From assembly GCA_022560025.1 (NCBI GenBank), contig JAFISE010000009.1, positions 286,090 through 350,089 of the forward strand: 64,000 bases of DNA, given 5' to 3'. The notes under the pieces were generated by a model, which saw only the letters and a program-made list of their open reading frames with translations, had not been told where the DNA came from and made no database searches. A program made the translations under genes and the position numbers. This DNA is from Stagonosporopsis chrysanthemi. Taxonomy: Eukaryota; Ascomycota; Dothideomycetes; Pleosporales; Didymellaceae. This document shows, piece by piece, positions 31,446 through 42,331 of this stretch; within the stretch, counting starts at the first letter, position 1; each line of letters opens with the position of its first letter.

Positions 31446-33326
31446 ATGTCTACTGTCAACTCGCCCCGCCTGCCGGGCGTCTCGATCCTGTACCCCCATG
31501 TCACAGGCGCCGAGTACTCGCGTTGGCGTCGAGGGATTAAATTTGCTTGTGAGACAAAGGGTACATGGGGCTTTTGCGATGGAACATATCCTATGCCCAT
31601 GCCCAGGTCTCCAAGGGCGTCTAGCACCTTGCAACCTTCTCTTCTTGACGAACGAAAAGCGTGGGTCCGACAGGAACGTGAGGTCAAATTGGACATTTTT
31701 CTGTCGCTGTCAGAGGACGTCATGGAAGAGGTCCTCTACGCTGGTCCACCGCTCCCGCCGTCCAATATGAGCGCTCAGCAGATGGTCGAAGCGCTCGACC
31801 GACGCTTCACATCGTTCAGGTTCAATGACTACCACCACGCCTTCTGCCACTTCCTTAACCTGCACATGGACTCATACGAGAGTCTCGAGGAATTCAACAT
31901 CGAGTTCAAGACGACATTGGAAGATTTGCGCGACTACGGTCACCCGCTGTCCAATGTCCAGGCCTGCAGCGCATACTTCTCCAAGCTCAGGTGTACCCAG
32001 AATCCTTGGGTAGCGAAGAAGCTCGAGGCGTGGGAGACAGAAACAGTCGTACCAAAGCTTGAAGATCTCATGAAGGAGTCTATGCCATGGACGTTCAAGC
32101 CTTCCAGGAGTTCGTCGCCGAACTTGAAGACCGAGTCCATCCCAGAGGAACTCATCGACGACACCTCGTCGCAGTCAGACACCGACAACTCGAGCATTTC
32201 TACTGCCTCTTCGCCATCAAAAATCCACTCAAGGCAGACATCCAACACAACAGCGATAACGACCCACTCGCTTGAAATCACAGTCCACGCCTCGTCCGAA
32301 GACATCGCTCAGATTGACCTTCTCCCCCGCCTCCCTGCAACGAAGTACGTCCCGGCTAGCGAATACTGCCTCTCACAAAAGAAAAGCATGCCTCTCATGG
32401 GACCTCTACCACCAATGCACCGTCCTCTTCCGCCGCTACCGAAGCACATGGTTCATACCTCACCCCGTGCGCGCTCCGCCTCGCCACGCATTATGGTGCC
32501 CTCAAGCAGCGCCAAAATCAGCTCGCCCAAGAGCTCAGCGAGATCGAACACACAGCCCCAAACCCCCTCACTGAGATTGGAAACCACACACCCCACGCTC
32601 CGTCCGCGATCCCCTACCCTACTCGACCAGAAGGAGTTCGGCCCCAAACCAGCACCCAGCCCCGTTACCCCCAGCGAGACAAAACTGCACCCCGCGCTGC
32701 GCCAGACCACCGCACCCACCCACAGCACCCTCGCCACCAGCACAGTAACAACTCTCCGCGTCACGCCCCCGCTCCCCTCCGCTCCCTTCGAACAAGACAC
32801 CTACGCCATCCCCTGGCCCAGCACGCCGGACCGCCCGACAAGTTCGCGAGCCGACCTGACCTCCAAACTCCCCGAACTGGTTGCTCTCACGCGCCTGCGC
32901 GCCATGTCAGGGGGAAGCAGCACATCGCTGCCGCTGACAGGGCCGCGCGCCGTCTCTCCGCCGCGACTCTACGACCGGCCGTTACTGAGCAGCACCGCCT
33001 TGACGCCGCCGCTGGGCTCCGCGTCTCCGCCCAAGATCCTACACAGCCGCATGACGGCCGATTCTGTGGCTGCGACAAGCAGCCGCACTCCAACGTTTGA
33101 GAGCCTGGGCGTGCCGCGGTGTGGGTCCCCTGATAAGATGGATGAGGGCAAGATTGAGCGCAGCCGCAGTCCGGTGCGCGATTTGGTAGCACGGTTGAGC
33201 GGTGAGGGCAATGGGAATACAAGGGAGGAGAAGGAGGAGAAGAGGAGGGAGAGGAAAAAGAGCTGGAGTTTGGGGGTTGGTTTGGGGAGATTTGGGCCGG
33301 GGAAAGGGATTAAGGAGATCGTTTGA
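31446..33326 (+). CDS. Domesticated Gag-like (UBN2/copia-type Gag) protein with long disordered tail
   Basis: One long exon. ATG 31446 (MSTVNSPRLPGVSILYP) gives 626 residues; an in-frame ATG at 31374 would add 24. Residues about 1-220 follow retrotransposon Gag order: HVTGAEYSRWRRGIKFACETKG (the L.G.NY..W motif), a helical middle ending LSEDVMEEVLYAG, MVEALDRRFTSFRF, and HFLNLHMDSYESLEEFNIEFKTTLEDL. No CCHC zinc knuckle, protease, integrase or reverse transcriptase follows, and no LTR was seen nearby. The remaining 400 residues are Ser/Pro/Thr-rich and basic, ending in a Lys/Glu/Arg helix and a GRFGPGKGI tail. An intact frame without the rest of the element suggests a co-opted host gene. Function is unknown. 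Confidence 0.75.
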   Translation: MSTVNSPRLPGVSILYPHVTGAEYSRWRRGIKFACETKGTWGFCDGTYPMPMPRSPRASSTLQPSLLDERKAWVRQEREVKLDIFLSLSEDVMEEVLYAGPPLPPSNMSAQQMVEALDRRFTSFRFNDYHHAFCHFLNLHMDSYESLEEFNIEFKTTLEDLRDYGHPLSNVQACSAYFSKLRCTQNPWVAKKLEAWETETVVPKLEDLMKESMPWTFKPSRSSSPNLKTESIPEELIDDTSSQSDTDNSSISTASSPSKIHSRQTSNTTAITTHSLEITVHASSEDIAQIDLLPRLPATKYVPASEYCLSQKKSMPLMGPLPPMHRPLPPLPKHMVHTSPRARSASPRIMVPSSSAKISSPKSSARSNTQPQTPSLRLETTHPTLRPRSPTLLDQKEFGPKPAPSPVTPSETKLHPALRQTTAPTHSTLATSTVTTLRVTPPLPSAPFEQDTYAIPWPSTPDRPTSSRADLTSKLPELVALTRLRAMSGGSSTSLPLTGPRAVSPPRLYDRPLLSSTALTPPLGSASPPKILHSRMTADSVAATSSRTPTFESLGVPRCGSPDKMDEGKIERSRSPVRDLVARLSGEGNGNTREEKEEKRRERKKSWSLGVGLGRFGPGKGIKEIV

Positions 33327-33711
33327 GTAAGCGGTTGAGCAGTGATATTGTAGATACCCTTCGTTTGATGTATATAGGTTATAGGGAGTAGAATATGAAC
33401 GCTTTGATGCAACTCCTGAGAGCCTAGTGCGTTCGTGGTGTGTTATTCGTGGTGGTCAGGCATTAATGTTCTGCCTCTTTCAGCGTAATGCGTGGGCTTC
33501 AGAAATGGTGCGAGAGGCGGGCAAAGATGCAACCGTGATTCATGAAACCTTTACTAAGGCTGTGTAATCTAAAGATACAGAAGTAGATTCTTTGAAGCTC
33601 CTACGACAGTCATGTCTGCGATATGTCTATGCCAGACTTCGTAAACACAAACCTATGTCGAAATGACTTCCTGCTCTAGTGTCAAGTGCCAGCGAGCACT
33701 TCGCCAGCAAC
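33327..33711. other. Convergent 3' intergenic region
   Basis: The 385-bp gap lies between the Gag-like gene and aspartate aminotransferase stops. Nothing specific was seen. Confidence 0.35.
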
Positions 33712-35179
33712 TTACTGCGTCGACCTCACCGCCTTATCGACGGCCTTGGCGAAATATTCGACATTGTGGGTGTTGAGACCAGCCATGGAAATGCGACCGT
33801 TCTTGGTCATGTAGACGTGCGAGTCCTCGCGCAGCTTCAGTACCTGCTCTTCGGTCAAGCCTGTGAAGCTGAACATGCCAATCTGATCGGTGATGTGGTT
33901 CCACGTGCCGGGTGTGCCGAGCTCCTCGAGCTTGCTACGGAGCGCGCTGCGCATCTCCTTGATGCGGCCAGACATCTCACGGAGGTTGGCTTCCCATTCG
34001 GAGAAGAGTTGCGGGTCGTTGAGGACGATCGAGGCAATGCGAGCACCGTATGCAGGAGGATTTGAGATCTCGGAGCGCTGGAGGATGGCGAGCTGGGAAG
34101 CAACGCGGGTGACTGTTGATTGCGCATCAGAGGCAGGTGATGTGACGAAGTGGAAGCAACCGGCACGCTCGCCGTAGAGACCGAAGTTCTTTGCGTACGA
34201 TTGGGCAATGCACAGTTCGAAGCCTTGTTCGACAAAGTAGCGGATGGCCCAGCCGTCCTTGGCAAGGTCGCCGGATGCAAAGCCCTGGTAGGCTGTGTCG
34301 AAGAAGGGGAAGTGCTTCTTTGCACGGATGACCTCGGCGATCTTCTTCCACTGCTCTTGGGTGGCATCAACACCAGTGGGGTTGTGAGCACAAGCGTGCA
34401 GGACAATGATGCTGCCCTCGGGCGCACTCTCTAGTGCACCGTACATGCCATCGAAGTCAAGGCCCTTGGTCTTCTTGGAGAAGTAGGGGTATGTCTTGTG
34501 CTGCAGACCAACATTGGAGAAGATCTGAAAGTGATTCGGCCATGTGGGATCGGAGAAGTAGGCGGTGCGCTCGGAGTTGGTCTTGTAAAACTTGGCCAGG
34601 AAGAGAGCGCCCAGGTGCACGGCGCCGGTGCCGGAGATGGTCTGTAAGCTCGTGACCTGCACGTCGTGTCAGCTATGGGTCACGCCATGGTGGGGAGAGC
34701 TACGCACGCGTTTTTCCTTGAGGGCGGGGCTGTCACCACCAAGGACGAGCTTCTGAGAAGCCGTGGTGAAGTCGGCCAGACCGGTGATGGGTAAATATTC
34801 GTGGTTGAGGTCGGGGTCCTTGCGGAGGATCTCGTCGGCCTGTCATAGATAGTAAGCAGACAGCTCCGTCAACATCCGCGGCACGAGCTCGCACCTTCTT
34901 CACCACAGGCAAAACCCATGGCTTCGCGTTGTTGTCTCTGTAGGCTCCGATGCCCAAGTCGACCTTGTTGCTGTCCGTGTCGCGGCGGTACGCGGCCATC
35001 AGTCCGAAGAGGGCATCTTCGGGTGCTTGGGGAACGACGCTCGCGTCGAAAGCGGTAGCAGCCATTGGAGCGATCTGTGTGGAAATCTGCGAGAGGCGGA
35101 GGTTGGAGGTGGAGGAGGACTGCGAAGAGGAAGCTGCAGGTGAAGCAGAGGTAAGGGATTGCTTAGGTGAGTCTGGCAT
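33712..35179 (-). CDS. Aspartate aminotransferase
   Basis: Exons 35179-34895, 34839-34708 and 34656-33712 encode 453 residues. The PLP enzyme exchanges amino groups between aspartate/2-oxoglutarate and oxaloacetate/glutamate. Signatures in order: FGLMAAYRRDTDSNKVDLGIGAYRD, YLPITGLADF, TISGTGAVHLGALFL, VLHACAHNPTGVD, DTAYQGFASGD, and SYAKNFGLYGERAG with the PLP lysine; the C terminus ends GLNTHNVEYFAKAVDKAV. Intron phases are all zero. The first 38 residues are Ser-rich (TSASPAASSSQSSST) and another in-frame ATG (35065, MAATAFDASVVPQ) would give a 415-residue protein of the size of the cytosolic enzyme. The longer form has acidic residue D3 and few arginines, so it is a weak mitochondrial signal. 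Cytosolic or dual forms are possible. Confidence 0.95.
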
Positions 35180-35785
35180 GACTGCAACACTTGAGCCACA
35201 CCACCATGAGCTGCTTTACGTTTCACGGGCCTAACTGGGACACGGCAATCGCCCCGCGAATGCGCTAACCCCCGCAAATGTTTCTAGACGGTGCTGCCGG
35301 CCAAGGGAATGCGGAGCTGGGTAGCCGCTCGAGACGAGGAAACGCGAGGGTGCAGCGTGGGATTAGTGATTGACTATCGTCTCTACACGCGTCCCAGCTG
35401 CTTTACTTAAGAGCGGTGGTTGACAGCCGCAGGGACGACTGGGGTTTGGAGCCGAGGCACGAGGCACAAAGCACGAGAGCCTCCGTTCTCAGTCATGGGC
35501 CCTCGGTGATGTCAACACCCCTTGTGCGCTGTCGGCTCACATGCGGCGGAATTCAAATACAAATTTAGCTGAGAGCCCTGAGGGTTGCGCCCGAGCACCC
35601 TGCGCCTTGTGGGTCTGCAACGGCCAAAACGCCGAAAGCACCATTCGGTGTCGCCTGCCATTCCTGGCGACACCATCCTGGAGAGAGTGCGCGATAAACG
35701 TAGTCAAGGCTGTGCTCGCGCTACTTTCACATGTTGGGAGTTCATGAGCAGCTGGCATGTTCAGAATTCGCGACAGTTCAGTCTG
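35180..35785. promoter_or_regulatory. Promoter of aspartate aminotransferase and 3' flank of the syntaxin gene
   Basis: 606 bp with no recognisable gene. Frames at 35537-35758 on either strand are complementary shadows. Confidence 0.35.
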
Positions 35786-36966
35786 TCATATGAACAGGTC
35801 CCACAAAACAAGCATGGTGCAGAATGCAGACGTGCCGTAGAAGACCATCTGCGCTGTGCTCCTTCTCTCCGTTGCCCGCTTGAGTTCCTTGTTTCCGCTC
35901 CCAACATTCTCCGTTGTATTGAACGAGTCCTCCACGAGCTGTTCAATGTGCGCAGACTGCATCTCGAGGTTGCCCGCAAGGGTCGACTGCAGCTCTGAGA
36001 CCTCAACAAGCGACTTCTCGGCAGCGCTGACACACTGTTAGTTGTAGCTTGTTGGGCAGGTGGGTCCAATACATACCGAACCTTATCGAGCTGATCCTCA
36101 TATTGCTTGAGCATGTCTTGGTTCTCTTGCGCAAACAGCTGGAGCTGCTCAGGGTCGAGTTGTTGCTCGATCGCAGCACTCGATTCGTCTTGGCCATGTG
36201 ACGTCGTCCCACGGTAGTCTTTCGAGGCACCGCCTGCACTGCTGCCACCGTTCATGCCACCGTAATCATTAGACGGCACTGTTGCCCTTGTCTTGTAGAG
36301 CACGCTCTTGCTCTTCTCCACCTCCCTCATGAGCCGTATCTCCATCATGGAGCTCTGGAATTGACCGCACTGCTGCAATGCGTTCTGCAAAGACCAGATG
36401 ATGCTCTCTCTGTGTGCCTTGGTCGTGTTCGCCTTGGCCTCTTCGAGCTCCTCCTCTGGACTTTTGGCCGTTATCGCACCTCCTGCTGCCCACCGTCCTA
36501 ATGCGCCCAGTCCTTGCTTTGCGCGCTTTCGAATAGCCACTTGCGACACCGTGCTCTGCCGTATCCCTTCAGCCTCTCGCAGGACGGTGATCGCATGGTT
36601 CAGCTCGCGCAGCGACTGCTTTGCCTGCGCGTCGATCTCATTGCGTTGCGCATCGGTAAGGTATTTGGAGTCTTTGTCCGCTACTGTGGATGTGTTGTTG
36701 GCGCGCGCAAATTGCTTTCGGCGTGGCGGCGGTACGGTGGAGAGATAGCTCTGCCGTATCGACTTGAGATCTGTATGTAGCTTTGTGATATGTGTACGCT
36801 GTCGAAGTTGTTAGCATCTCCCAGAGTTCAGAAGAGTAACGTGGCCTACAATCCGGTATGCTTCCTTCAGGAACTCGTCCAAGTTCTCCGCTCGGAAAAC
36901 ATACGGCTCGACAGGATGCGCATTGTGGCTTGCGAGCACCTGGTTGAAGACCGGAGTGATGTTCAT
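35786..36966 (-). CDS. ufe1: Syntaxin-18/Ufe1-type ER t-SNARE
   Basis: Exons 36966-36850, 36798-36077 and 36026-35786 encode 359 residues. Ufe1/syntaxin 18 is the ER Qa-SNARE for Golgi-to-ER retrograde fusion. The N-terminal domain starts MNITPVFNQVLASHN and continues LDEFLKEAYRI, RTHITKLHTDLKSIRQSYLST, as in fungal syntaxin-18 N domains. A basic KRAKQGLGALGRWAAGGA stretch, Gly/Ser linker, and the SNARE motif (from DPEQLQLFAQENQDML through EVSELQSTLAGNLEMQSAHIEQL) follow, then a C-terminal anchor (AQMVFYGTSAFCTMLVLWDLFI) with almost no lumenal tail. The SNARE helix is interrupted by a 50-bp intron with a perfect CAACTAAC branch. It fits with GLO3 in the same retrograde pathway, but the two genes are 26 kb apart. 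Confidence 0.9.
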
Positions 36967-37690
36967 GGTGTTGTTCTGCGTTTATGTCGTTGCTGGCAGA
37001 ATGACGATGCTCCCGCATGCCTCGCTTAGAGCTACACCCTAAATCCCTGCCAATTGCTCTCGACTACTTTAGCACCCAAGTTGTGCGCCAAACACATCAA
37101 GATGGAATGACATTTTTATACTGTTCGGTTGCTTGTGATTCCTAACCATTGCTTATTCAAGATCCTACGTTGAAATGCTTCAGTAACTACTACGATACTG
37201 TAGGATTTCGCGAGGATAACGCACGGCAAATACCAGAGGATTTGACACTGACATAGTACGGAGCATCTTTCTTGCATCATGAAGCAGTACATCTACAAGA
37301 ACTATGATAGCTGCACTCGGCTCTAAGCATGTCTGCACGGCAAGTACCAAGAGAACCTTCACACTAACCTGGTGGCCGTCAATTAGCTCAAGCTGCGACG
37401 ACGATCTCCGAGCCTCATGCCGGCTGCATTGTCGACCACTGCTCTGTGGAGAGTTCGTGGTCTGCTCTTGCCTGACTCACTCGCTCCTCCCTCAGATCGT
37501 TGTTTACTTTGAGAAAGCAAGAACTCACAGCAGCACAGGCCACAAACACTGCACATAAGGCCGCTCGCTCTGCATCTCAGACGCACCCATCATCACTCAA
37601 CTCAAACTTCTTGGCATTGATACCAGTACGCAGCCCTTTTTGTGTATCCATACCCAGCGAAGTGTCCCATCTGTCTCGCAGCCATCCACC
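36967..37690. promoter_or_regulatory. Bidirectional promoter region (syntaxin / secreted protein)
   Basis: 724 bp between divergent ATGs. No gene was seen. A CT-rich leader precedes the secreted-protein ATG. Confidence 0.35.
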
Positions 37691-38362
37691 ATGCTTCTCA
37701 CCACAGTTGCGGCTTTCCTCTTCCCCGTCGTCATCATGGCCTCTCCCGCCGGCAAGCCTGCTACCAACGACGACGAGTGTCGACCAGTTTCCTACATCTT
37801 GACAGAGTACACCCTTGCCAAATCTCCATCCTACTATTTTGTCAGCTTCAACATCCAGTCCTCTTATACATCCGACAATCAAGCCAACGACGAAGTCAAA
37901 GCTGGCGCAAACTGTGAGGCTGATGGCACCGAGATTCATTCAAGCGGCAACTTGTGCAATATCGCTGAAGAGAGGGTCGACAACCTCACATTTGACCTAA
38001 GGGCCGGCTCTGGTGATGCCGACTACCGTCTCCACCACAAGTGGCAATGCAATGGGTACGTCGCTCTCGGTTTCTTCAACTCACCACTCCCTGATAGATA
38101 GTTACACTAATCTTTACGAAGCGCGACCTGGTCTTCCGAGAACGACGTCAAGCTGTCTTCCCTCGACTGCGAAGTGGACCACGATGGTACGAACAACAAG
38201 GTTGTCAAGTGCACCTCAAAGCCTGTCATCTTCACCCCTAAAAACATTCGCAAAGTCGACGAGAAGAAGGCATCCGTTAAGACCAAAGCTGTGAAGTCCG
38301 CCGCGGAGCCAACGGTCAAGTCTGCCGACTGCCCCAAGTGCAAGGCCACCCCTTCAGTCTGA
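37691..38362 (+). CDS. Small secreted cysteine-containing protein, Alt a 1-like (AA1-like) candidate
   Basis: Exons 37691-38055 and 38122-38362 encode 201 residues. A signal peptide (MLLTTVAAFLFPVVIMASPA) is followed by a beta-rich domain with six spaced Cys (DECRP, ANCEAD, NLCNI, WQCNG, LDCEV, VKCTS) and an SYYFVSFNIQSSY strand. This resembles the Alt a 1/AA1-like allergen fold of Dothideomycetes, though the match is by pattern only. A Lys-rich tail (KVDEKKASVKTKAVK) ends with a CPKCKA pair not expected in that fold. The 66-bp intron has a CACTAATC branch, and the read-through frame stops inside it. Such proteins are secreted from hyphae or spores and some act in plant interactions. Its position facing a housekeeping SNARE says nothing about its role. 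Confidence 0.7.
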
Positions 38363-39876
38363 TGCGGCGACGTATACAACTATGTTCTCCCTTGTTTGGG
38401 CGGCCGATGAACTACTACAATGCAATCGACATGGAAGCCAGGACAAAAAGGTGGCACCTGAGTATCGTGTTCGGCTCGGTCGAATTGGAGATGGAGGAGT
38501 TGGTGGTAGCTGGTTTGGTCTTTCTTTCTTTTGTTCATGCTGTTGTGTGCTTGCTCATTCTTCGTTCGGAGTCTCTTACGTGGCTGAAGCTGTTCGTATC
38601 AGCGACACAAGTACCTTGTTCTTGGCTTCTATAGTTCATAAATTGCTTTGCTTCTTTCCATGAACAGTACAAACTTATGGATGGCATGAGATTTGTCGAA
38701 CGCTCGTGGAAAGTATTATGCGAAAGCTGCGATCACGGGATCAGAGGATGTGGCTCCATGTATAACGTGATCTACCGATTACGATGAACACCAGTCGGAC
38801 TGAATAAAGCCGGTCAGAGGACTCGAGCTCATGAAGTTGGAAAGGCGCCCAGGGAGAAGCTGGCATTACTCAAATACCTTTGGTGACATACAATTCATGC
38901 GTCCATGGCTTTCTGGTTCGCAGAGAGAAAGGAAAGTATGTCAGTGGATCTCGAGACACTTATTCTGCACCTAGACATGGATGCAATCGAGCTGGAGCGT
39001 ACTACGTACAATCGTCCGAGTGGCTGGCTTGATATATCGAGTCGAGTGGTCGACAGCGATCTTAGAAGTTGATAGAGTCATGTTATTACATGAGGTGGTA
39101 TATCTTGGGTCGCGCGTTCGAGGGGAACCAATGGTTGCAGTGCAGTGAGACAAAGGAGGCTGGCATTTGGAACTGAACGGCAAGAAAAGGTTGCTGGGGT
39201 TCGGCTGTGTGGTTTGGATGTGCCAGAAACCAGCAGTGTCGTTATGACTTCGGTGAGATATTTACACTACCGATCTGTACGTGTGTGATCTCATTGTTGA
39301 AATGCGCGGTCATTCACCGCTTGATGATACTGAGCCTCAGTCACAGATGGTCTGATTACCAACTCCAACGGGACCTTTCTCATTTGAATACTCTAGAGTT
39401 GGTGAGGCCGTCCATGCCCGATTGCCAGCCACCAAACTCGCTGGATGCACATGGATGCACGGATCGTGCTCCCCATAAACCCTGTCTAGTTCATAGACAG
39501 TTCTTGATTCCTTACAGCCACAACTTGGGTATGAGCCGGCAACTTGGCTATCGACAGGGTTGTGAACACCGCTGCTCTTGCACGACCAAGCCGTTGACAT
39601 CATCTACAAGGTCGGAACCGCGTGCAGTGAGTTTGTGCCGTGGGAACGGTGGGGGCTGGAGAGATCAGCAGTGAAGGCCGACGGACTGAAAATGCAAGCA
39701 GTTCTAGAATCGCAAATTCCCCACCAACAATGACATGAACAACCAACAACACTCTTCTTCTTAGACTATCATTTCTCTCATTCGCCCGCGCCGCAAAAAT
39801 GCCCCGCGCCAGGCTTGGAGACAGGCAACGGGGCATAAGCCAGTGACGAAAGCATTGCGCAAGCGCGGTGTTTGCT

Positions 39877-39911
39877 TATCGATATCGGGCGGCCCGACCT
39901 ATCGATATCGG
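39877..39911. repeat. Two copies of TATCGATATCGG flanking a GC palindrome
   Basis: The 12-bp motif occurs at 39877-39888 and 39900-39911. Each copy contains the palindrome TATCGATA. The 11 bases between them (GCGGCCCGACC) are almost self-complementary with the motif ends (GGGC/GCCC). It could be a paired protein-binding site. Confidence 0.4.
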
Positions 39912-40410
39912 CAGGCGGGCGATACCAGGTCGACGGTGCAAAAGCGGGCTCATTGACGCATATGTGGATGGAAAACTGGAGAAAGCGTTGAGCTGTTCAT
40001 GCAAGGACGCACCGAAGGCAACGCGGATGAAGTGGGGATTCTAGAACACAAGACTACTGCAGCAAGGCGAAAAGTCTGTTGTGAAGGCGCGAGAAGTTGG
40101 AACGGCGCGTGGCTGCCAACCGTCTGTCTGCAAGACACCGGCACTTTGCCAGAAGAGCAGGATTGCCGGTTGGGCGAACCTGAGGCGAACTCGACGTGCG
40201 AAGTTCTTGGTCGTTCTTGGCTACCAGACTTTGCACGAGGGCCACGTGTTTTGCCGACCGAGGTACTTGTGGCTTTGGTACTGTTGACAATAGTTGTGCG
40301 AGGTCGCCTGCCTTGGCCGAAGATACCTTTCAGGAGCCTGTGTGATGATTGCTGTGGAACTTGAAGATCCATGTGCCTGCTTGCGACAAGCTTCATCATC
40401 TTCAAAATTA

Positions 40411-40504
40411 CTAGTTCAAAGCATCTATTGATTCACAGTTTAATGAACTAGATCTTCATGACAGTTGCTGGGGTGGCTGTTGTAATTAAAAATCAATAGA
40501 TGCT
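40411..40504. repeat. Nested inverted repeats
   Basis: AGCATCTATTGATT (40420-40433) is exactly inverted at 40491-40504. CTAGTTC (40411-40417) is inverted at 40445-40451. The arms interleave, so two alternative stem-loops could form. A small mobile-element remnant is possible, but no target duplication or transposase was seen. Confidence 0.4.
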
Positions 40505-41434
40505 GGATCAACATGTCGATCACAAGGCCTGAGCCTCCATCCGCTCCAACGGTTTATGCAAGTTGGAAGAGGCATGCATGCTGGAGATCATTAATAAACG
40601 AAACAATGGTTGTTCTAAAGCGGCTGTGAGGGTGTGGCGCTGCTGACAGGAGGCGGCGCAGCTCAAGCCGCCAGCTTGCGCGGATGTTTCGAACCTTGTC
40701 CCAGATCGCGAAACAGAACATGGAGAAAAAGGGTCCTCATAACACGCCGAGCTGTGCATAAGAGTCGCGAACGGGTTCCTAACCGGTCGAAGAGCCACGG
40801 GATGCATCGTGCGATGCCCATCAATCCACGTAGATGAACAAGCGAGATTGCAAAGGCTCATATCACCAACGAATTGAGTCAGGATGGCGCAACAAAAAGA
40901 GCTAATTGAGGGAGTAATTGGATTGATAGCGACAGTCTATATTGTTTTTGACTACAGAACATGCACCAAGCCTGGGACATCCCCTATGTCCGTCTTGAAG
41001 AGGAAGGAGCCATGCTCCCAAAGAATCAAAGAAAGGAGAAACGAATCCCGCTAGCCCCAGTGAGGAGGGCCAGAACCCCAAGATGGTATATGTCGTGACA
41101 TCGTGAGATAAGAATATGACCAGAATAAAGAGGGCCGAAAATCCATGTCCTATACAGCGATGTTGTTGTCGAGCGAAGTAGGAGTCGCAGGGAGGGGATG
41201 AAGAGCAAACACAAGCAATGACGGGGTGCGCGTCGGTGATGGTGGTATGAAAGAATATATTGCCTGCGACGCTGTCTGCCTCGTCATTACTAGGAATGAT
41301 ATCAATTCCCTCCCTCTCCTCTCTCCCTGGGTATATCGCGAAATAGGTTTTTGGATTATCGGCAAAGAATATGCGATGACAGTCTCCCCAACACCTAACA
41401 TGCCAATCATGTACAAAGTTTCAAATGGCAAGAT

Positions 41435-42331
41435 TTATGCGTGGAAAGGCTGGTGGCGGCGAGCGTGGCCGTGAGCGTGCCTCTTAGCGTTGATTGTCTC
41501 GTAAGCGGTGACGTAGACAACCTCAGTCTTGGTCTTCTGCTGGTAGGCCTGCTCAGGCTCGGGCGCAGGGGTAACAGCGGCAGCGGCAACCTTGAACTCG
41601 GTCTCGTAGCTGTCCTCAGAGGAAGCGACAGCGCTGGAGGTGGCCGGAGCAGCGGTGGAAGAAGCCTTCTGGGTAGTGGAAGGAGCAGCGGAAGAAGAAG
41701 GCTTGCTCTCCTCCTCGTCACCGGGAGCCTCTCCACCGCACATGTAGAAGTCCATGTTCTGGTCGGGCTCGCAGGTCTTGGTCTGGACGTCGTCGGGGAG
41801 GACGTAGGACATCTTGTTGCAGGAGGCGGCGCCAGTGCAGGACATGACCGGGCACCAGGTGTTAGCGGCGGAGGCCTTGACAGCACCGGACTGTTCACCA
41901 ACGCTCAGGTAGTAGCCCTCCTGCCTGGTGGGGCAGTCGGCGTCGTTGGCAGCGCAGTCAACGTAGGAGACATCAAGGTAGTTGTAGTTGAAGCCCGGAG
42001 AGTTCTTCTGAATGAAGTACTCGAGCTGGGTAATGTCGTTGTTCTTGCACTCCTGAGTCTTGGAGATCTTGATAGAGACACCAACGTCTCCACCCTTGGG
42101 GTCCTGGTAGTTCTCCTGGTAGAACTCGCCCTGCTTCAATGTGACCATCTCGTCGCTGGGGCAGCCATCACCCTTGTAGACGGACCACAGGTAAACATCG
42201 TAGTTGCAGCGGTTGTGGACGCGAGCCAAGGGCTTGCTGGTATCGCACTCCTTGTTAAGGGAGACTGCGCTCCTGGCGGAGGCAGTAGCGACCATGGAGG
42301 TCGCGACAGAAAGGACAGTAATGAGCTGCAT
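41435..42331 (-). CDS. Secreted BYS1-domain (thaumatin-like fold) protein with Ser/Thr/Ala tail
   Basis: A single exon of 298 residues from ATG 42331. A signal peptide (MQLITVLSVATSMVATASA) precedes a domain with about 12 Cys: NRCNYDVYLWSVYKGDGCPSD, a strand with KGGDVGVSIKISKTQEC, QLEYFIQKNSPGFNYNYLDVSYVDC, TWCPVMSCTGAASCNKMSYVLP. This is the BYS1 family (named from a yeast-phase protein of Blastomyces), a thaumatin-like secreted fold. A low-complexity Ser/Ala/Thr region (about residues 205-245) probably carries O-glycans. The C terminus NAKRHAHGHARRH contains a KR dibasic site that Kex2 could cut. Strong GC-ending codon use leaves a long open frame on the opposite strand, which I treat as an artefact. 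High codon bias suggests strong expression. Confidence 0.87.
   Translation of the reverse strand: MQLITVLSVATSMVATASARSAVSLNKECDTSKPLARVHNRCNYDVYLWSVYKGDGCPSDEMVTLKQGEFYQENYQDPKGGDVGVSIKISKTQECKNNDITQLEYFIQKNSPGFNYNYLDVSYVDCAANDADCPTRQEGYYLSVGEQSGAVKASAANTWCPVMSCTGAASCNKMSYVLPDDVQTKTCEPDQNMDFYMCGGEAPGDEEESKPSSSAAPSTTQKASSTAAPATSSAVASSEDSYETEFKVAAAAVTPAPEPEQAYQQKTKTEVVYVTAYETINAKRHAHGHARRHQPFHA

Larger units (their letters stand above)
38363..41434. other. Gene-poor intergenic region
   Basis: About 3 kb without a supported gene. Frames at 38382, 39207 and 39950-40405 have no motifs, no coherent splice structure and opposite-strand shadows. Noted inside are a duplicated palindromic motif (39877-39911) and nested inverted repeats (40411-40504). 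Remnants of degenerated genes are possible but not visible to me. Confidence 0.4.

Noticed and set aside
39950..40405. 151-codon minus frame and 121-codon plus frame in the same place
   Set aside because: Mutually antisense, no motif in either; most likely chance.
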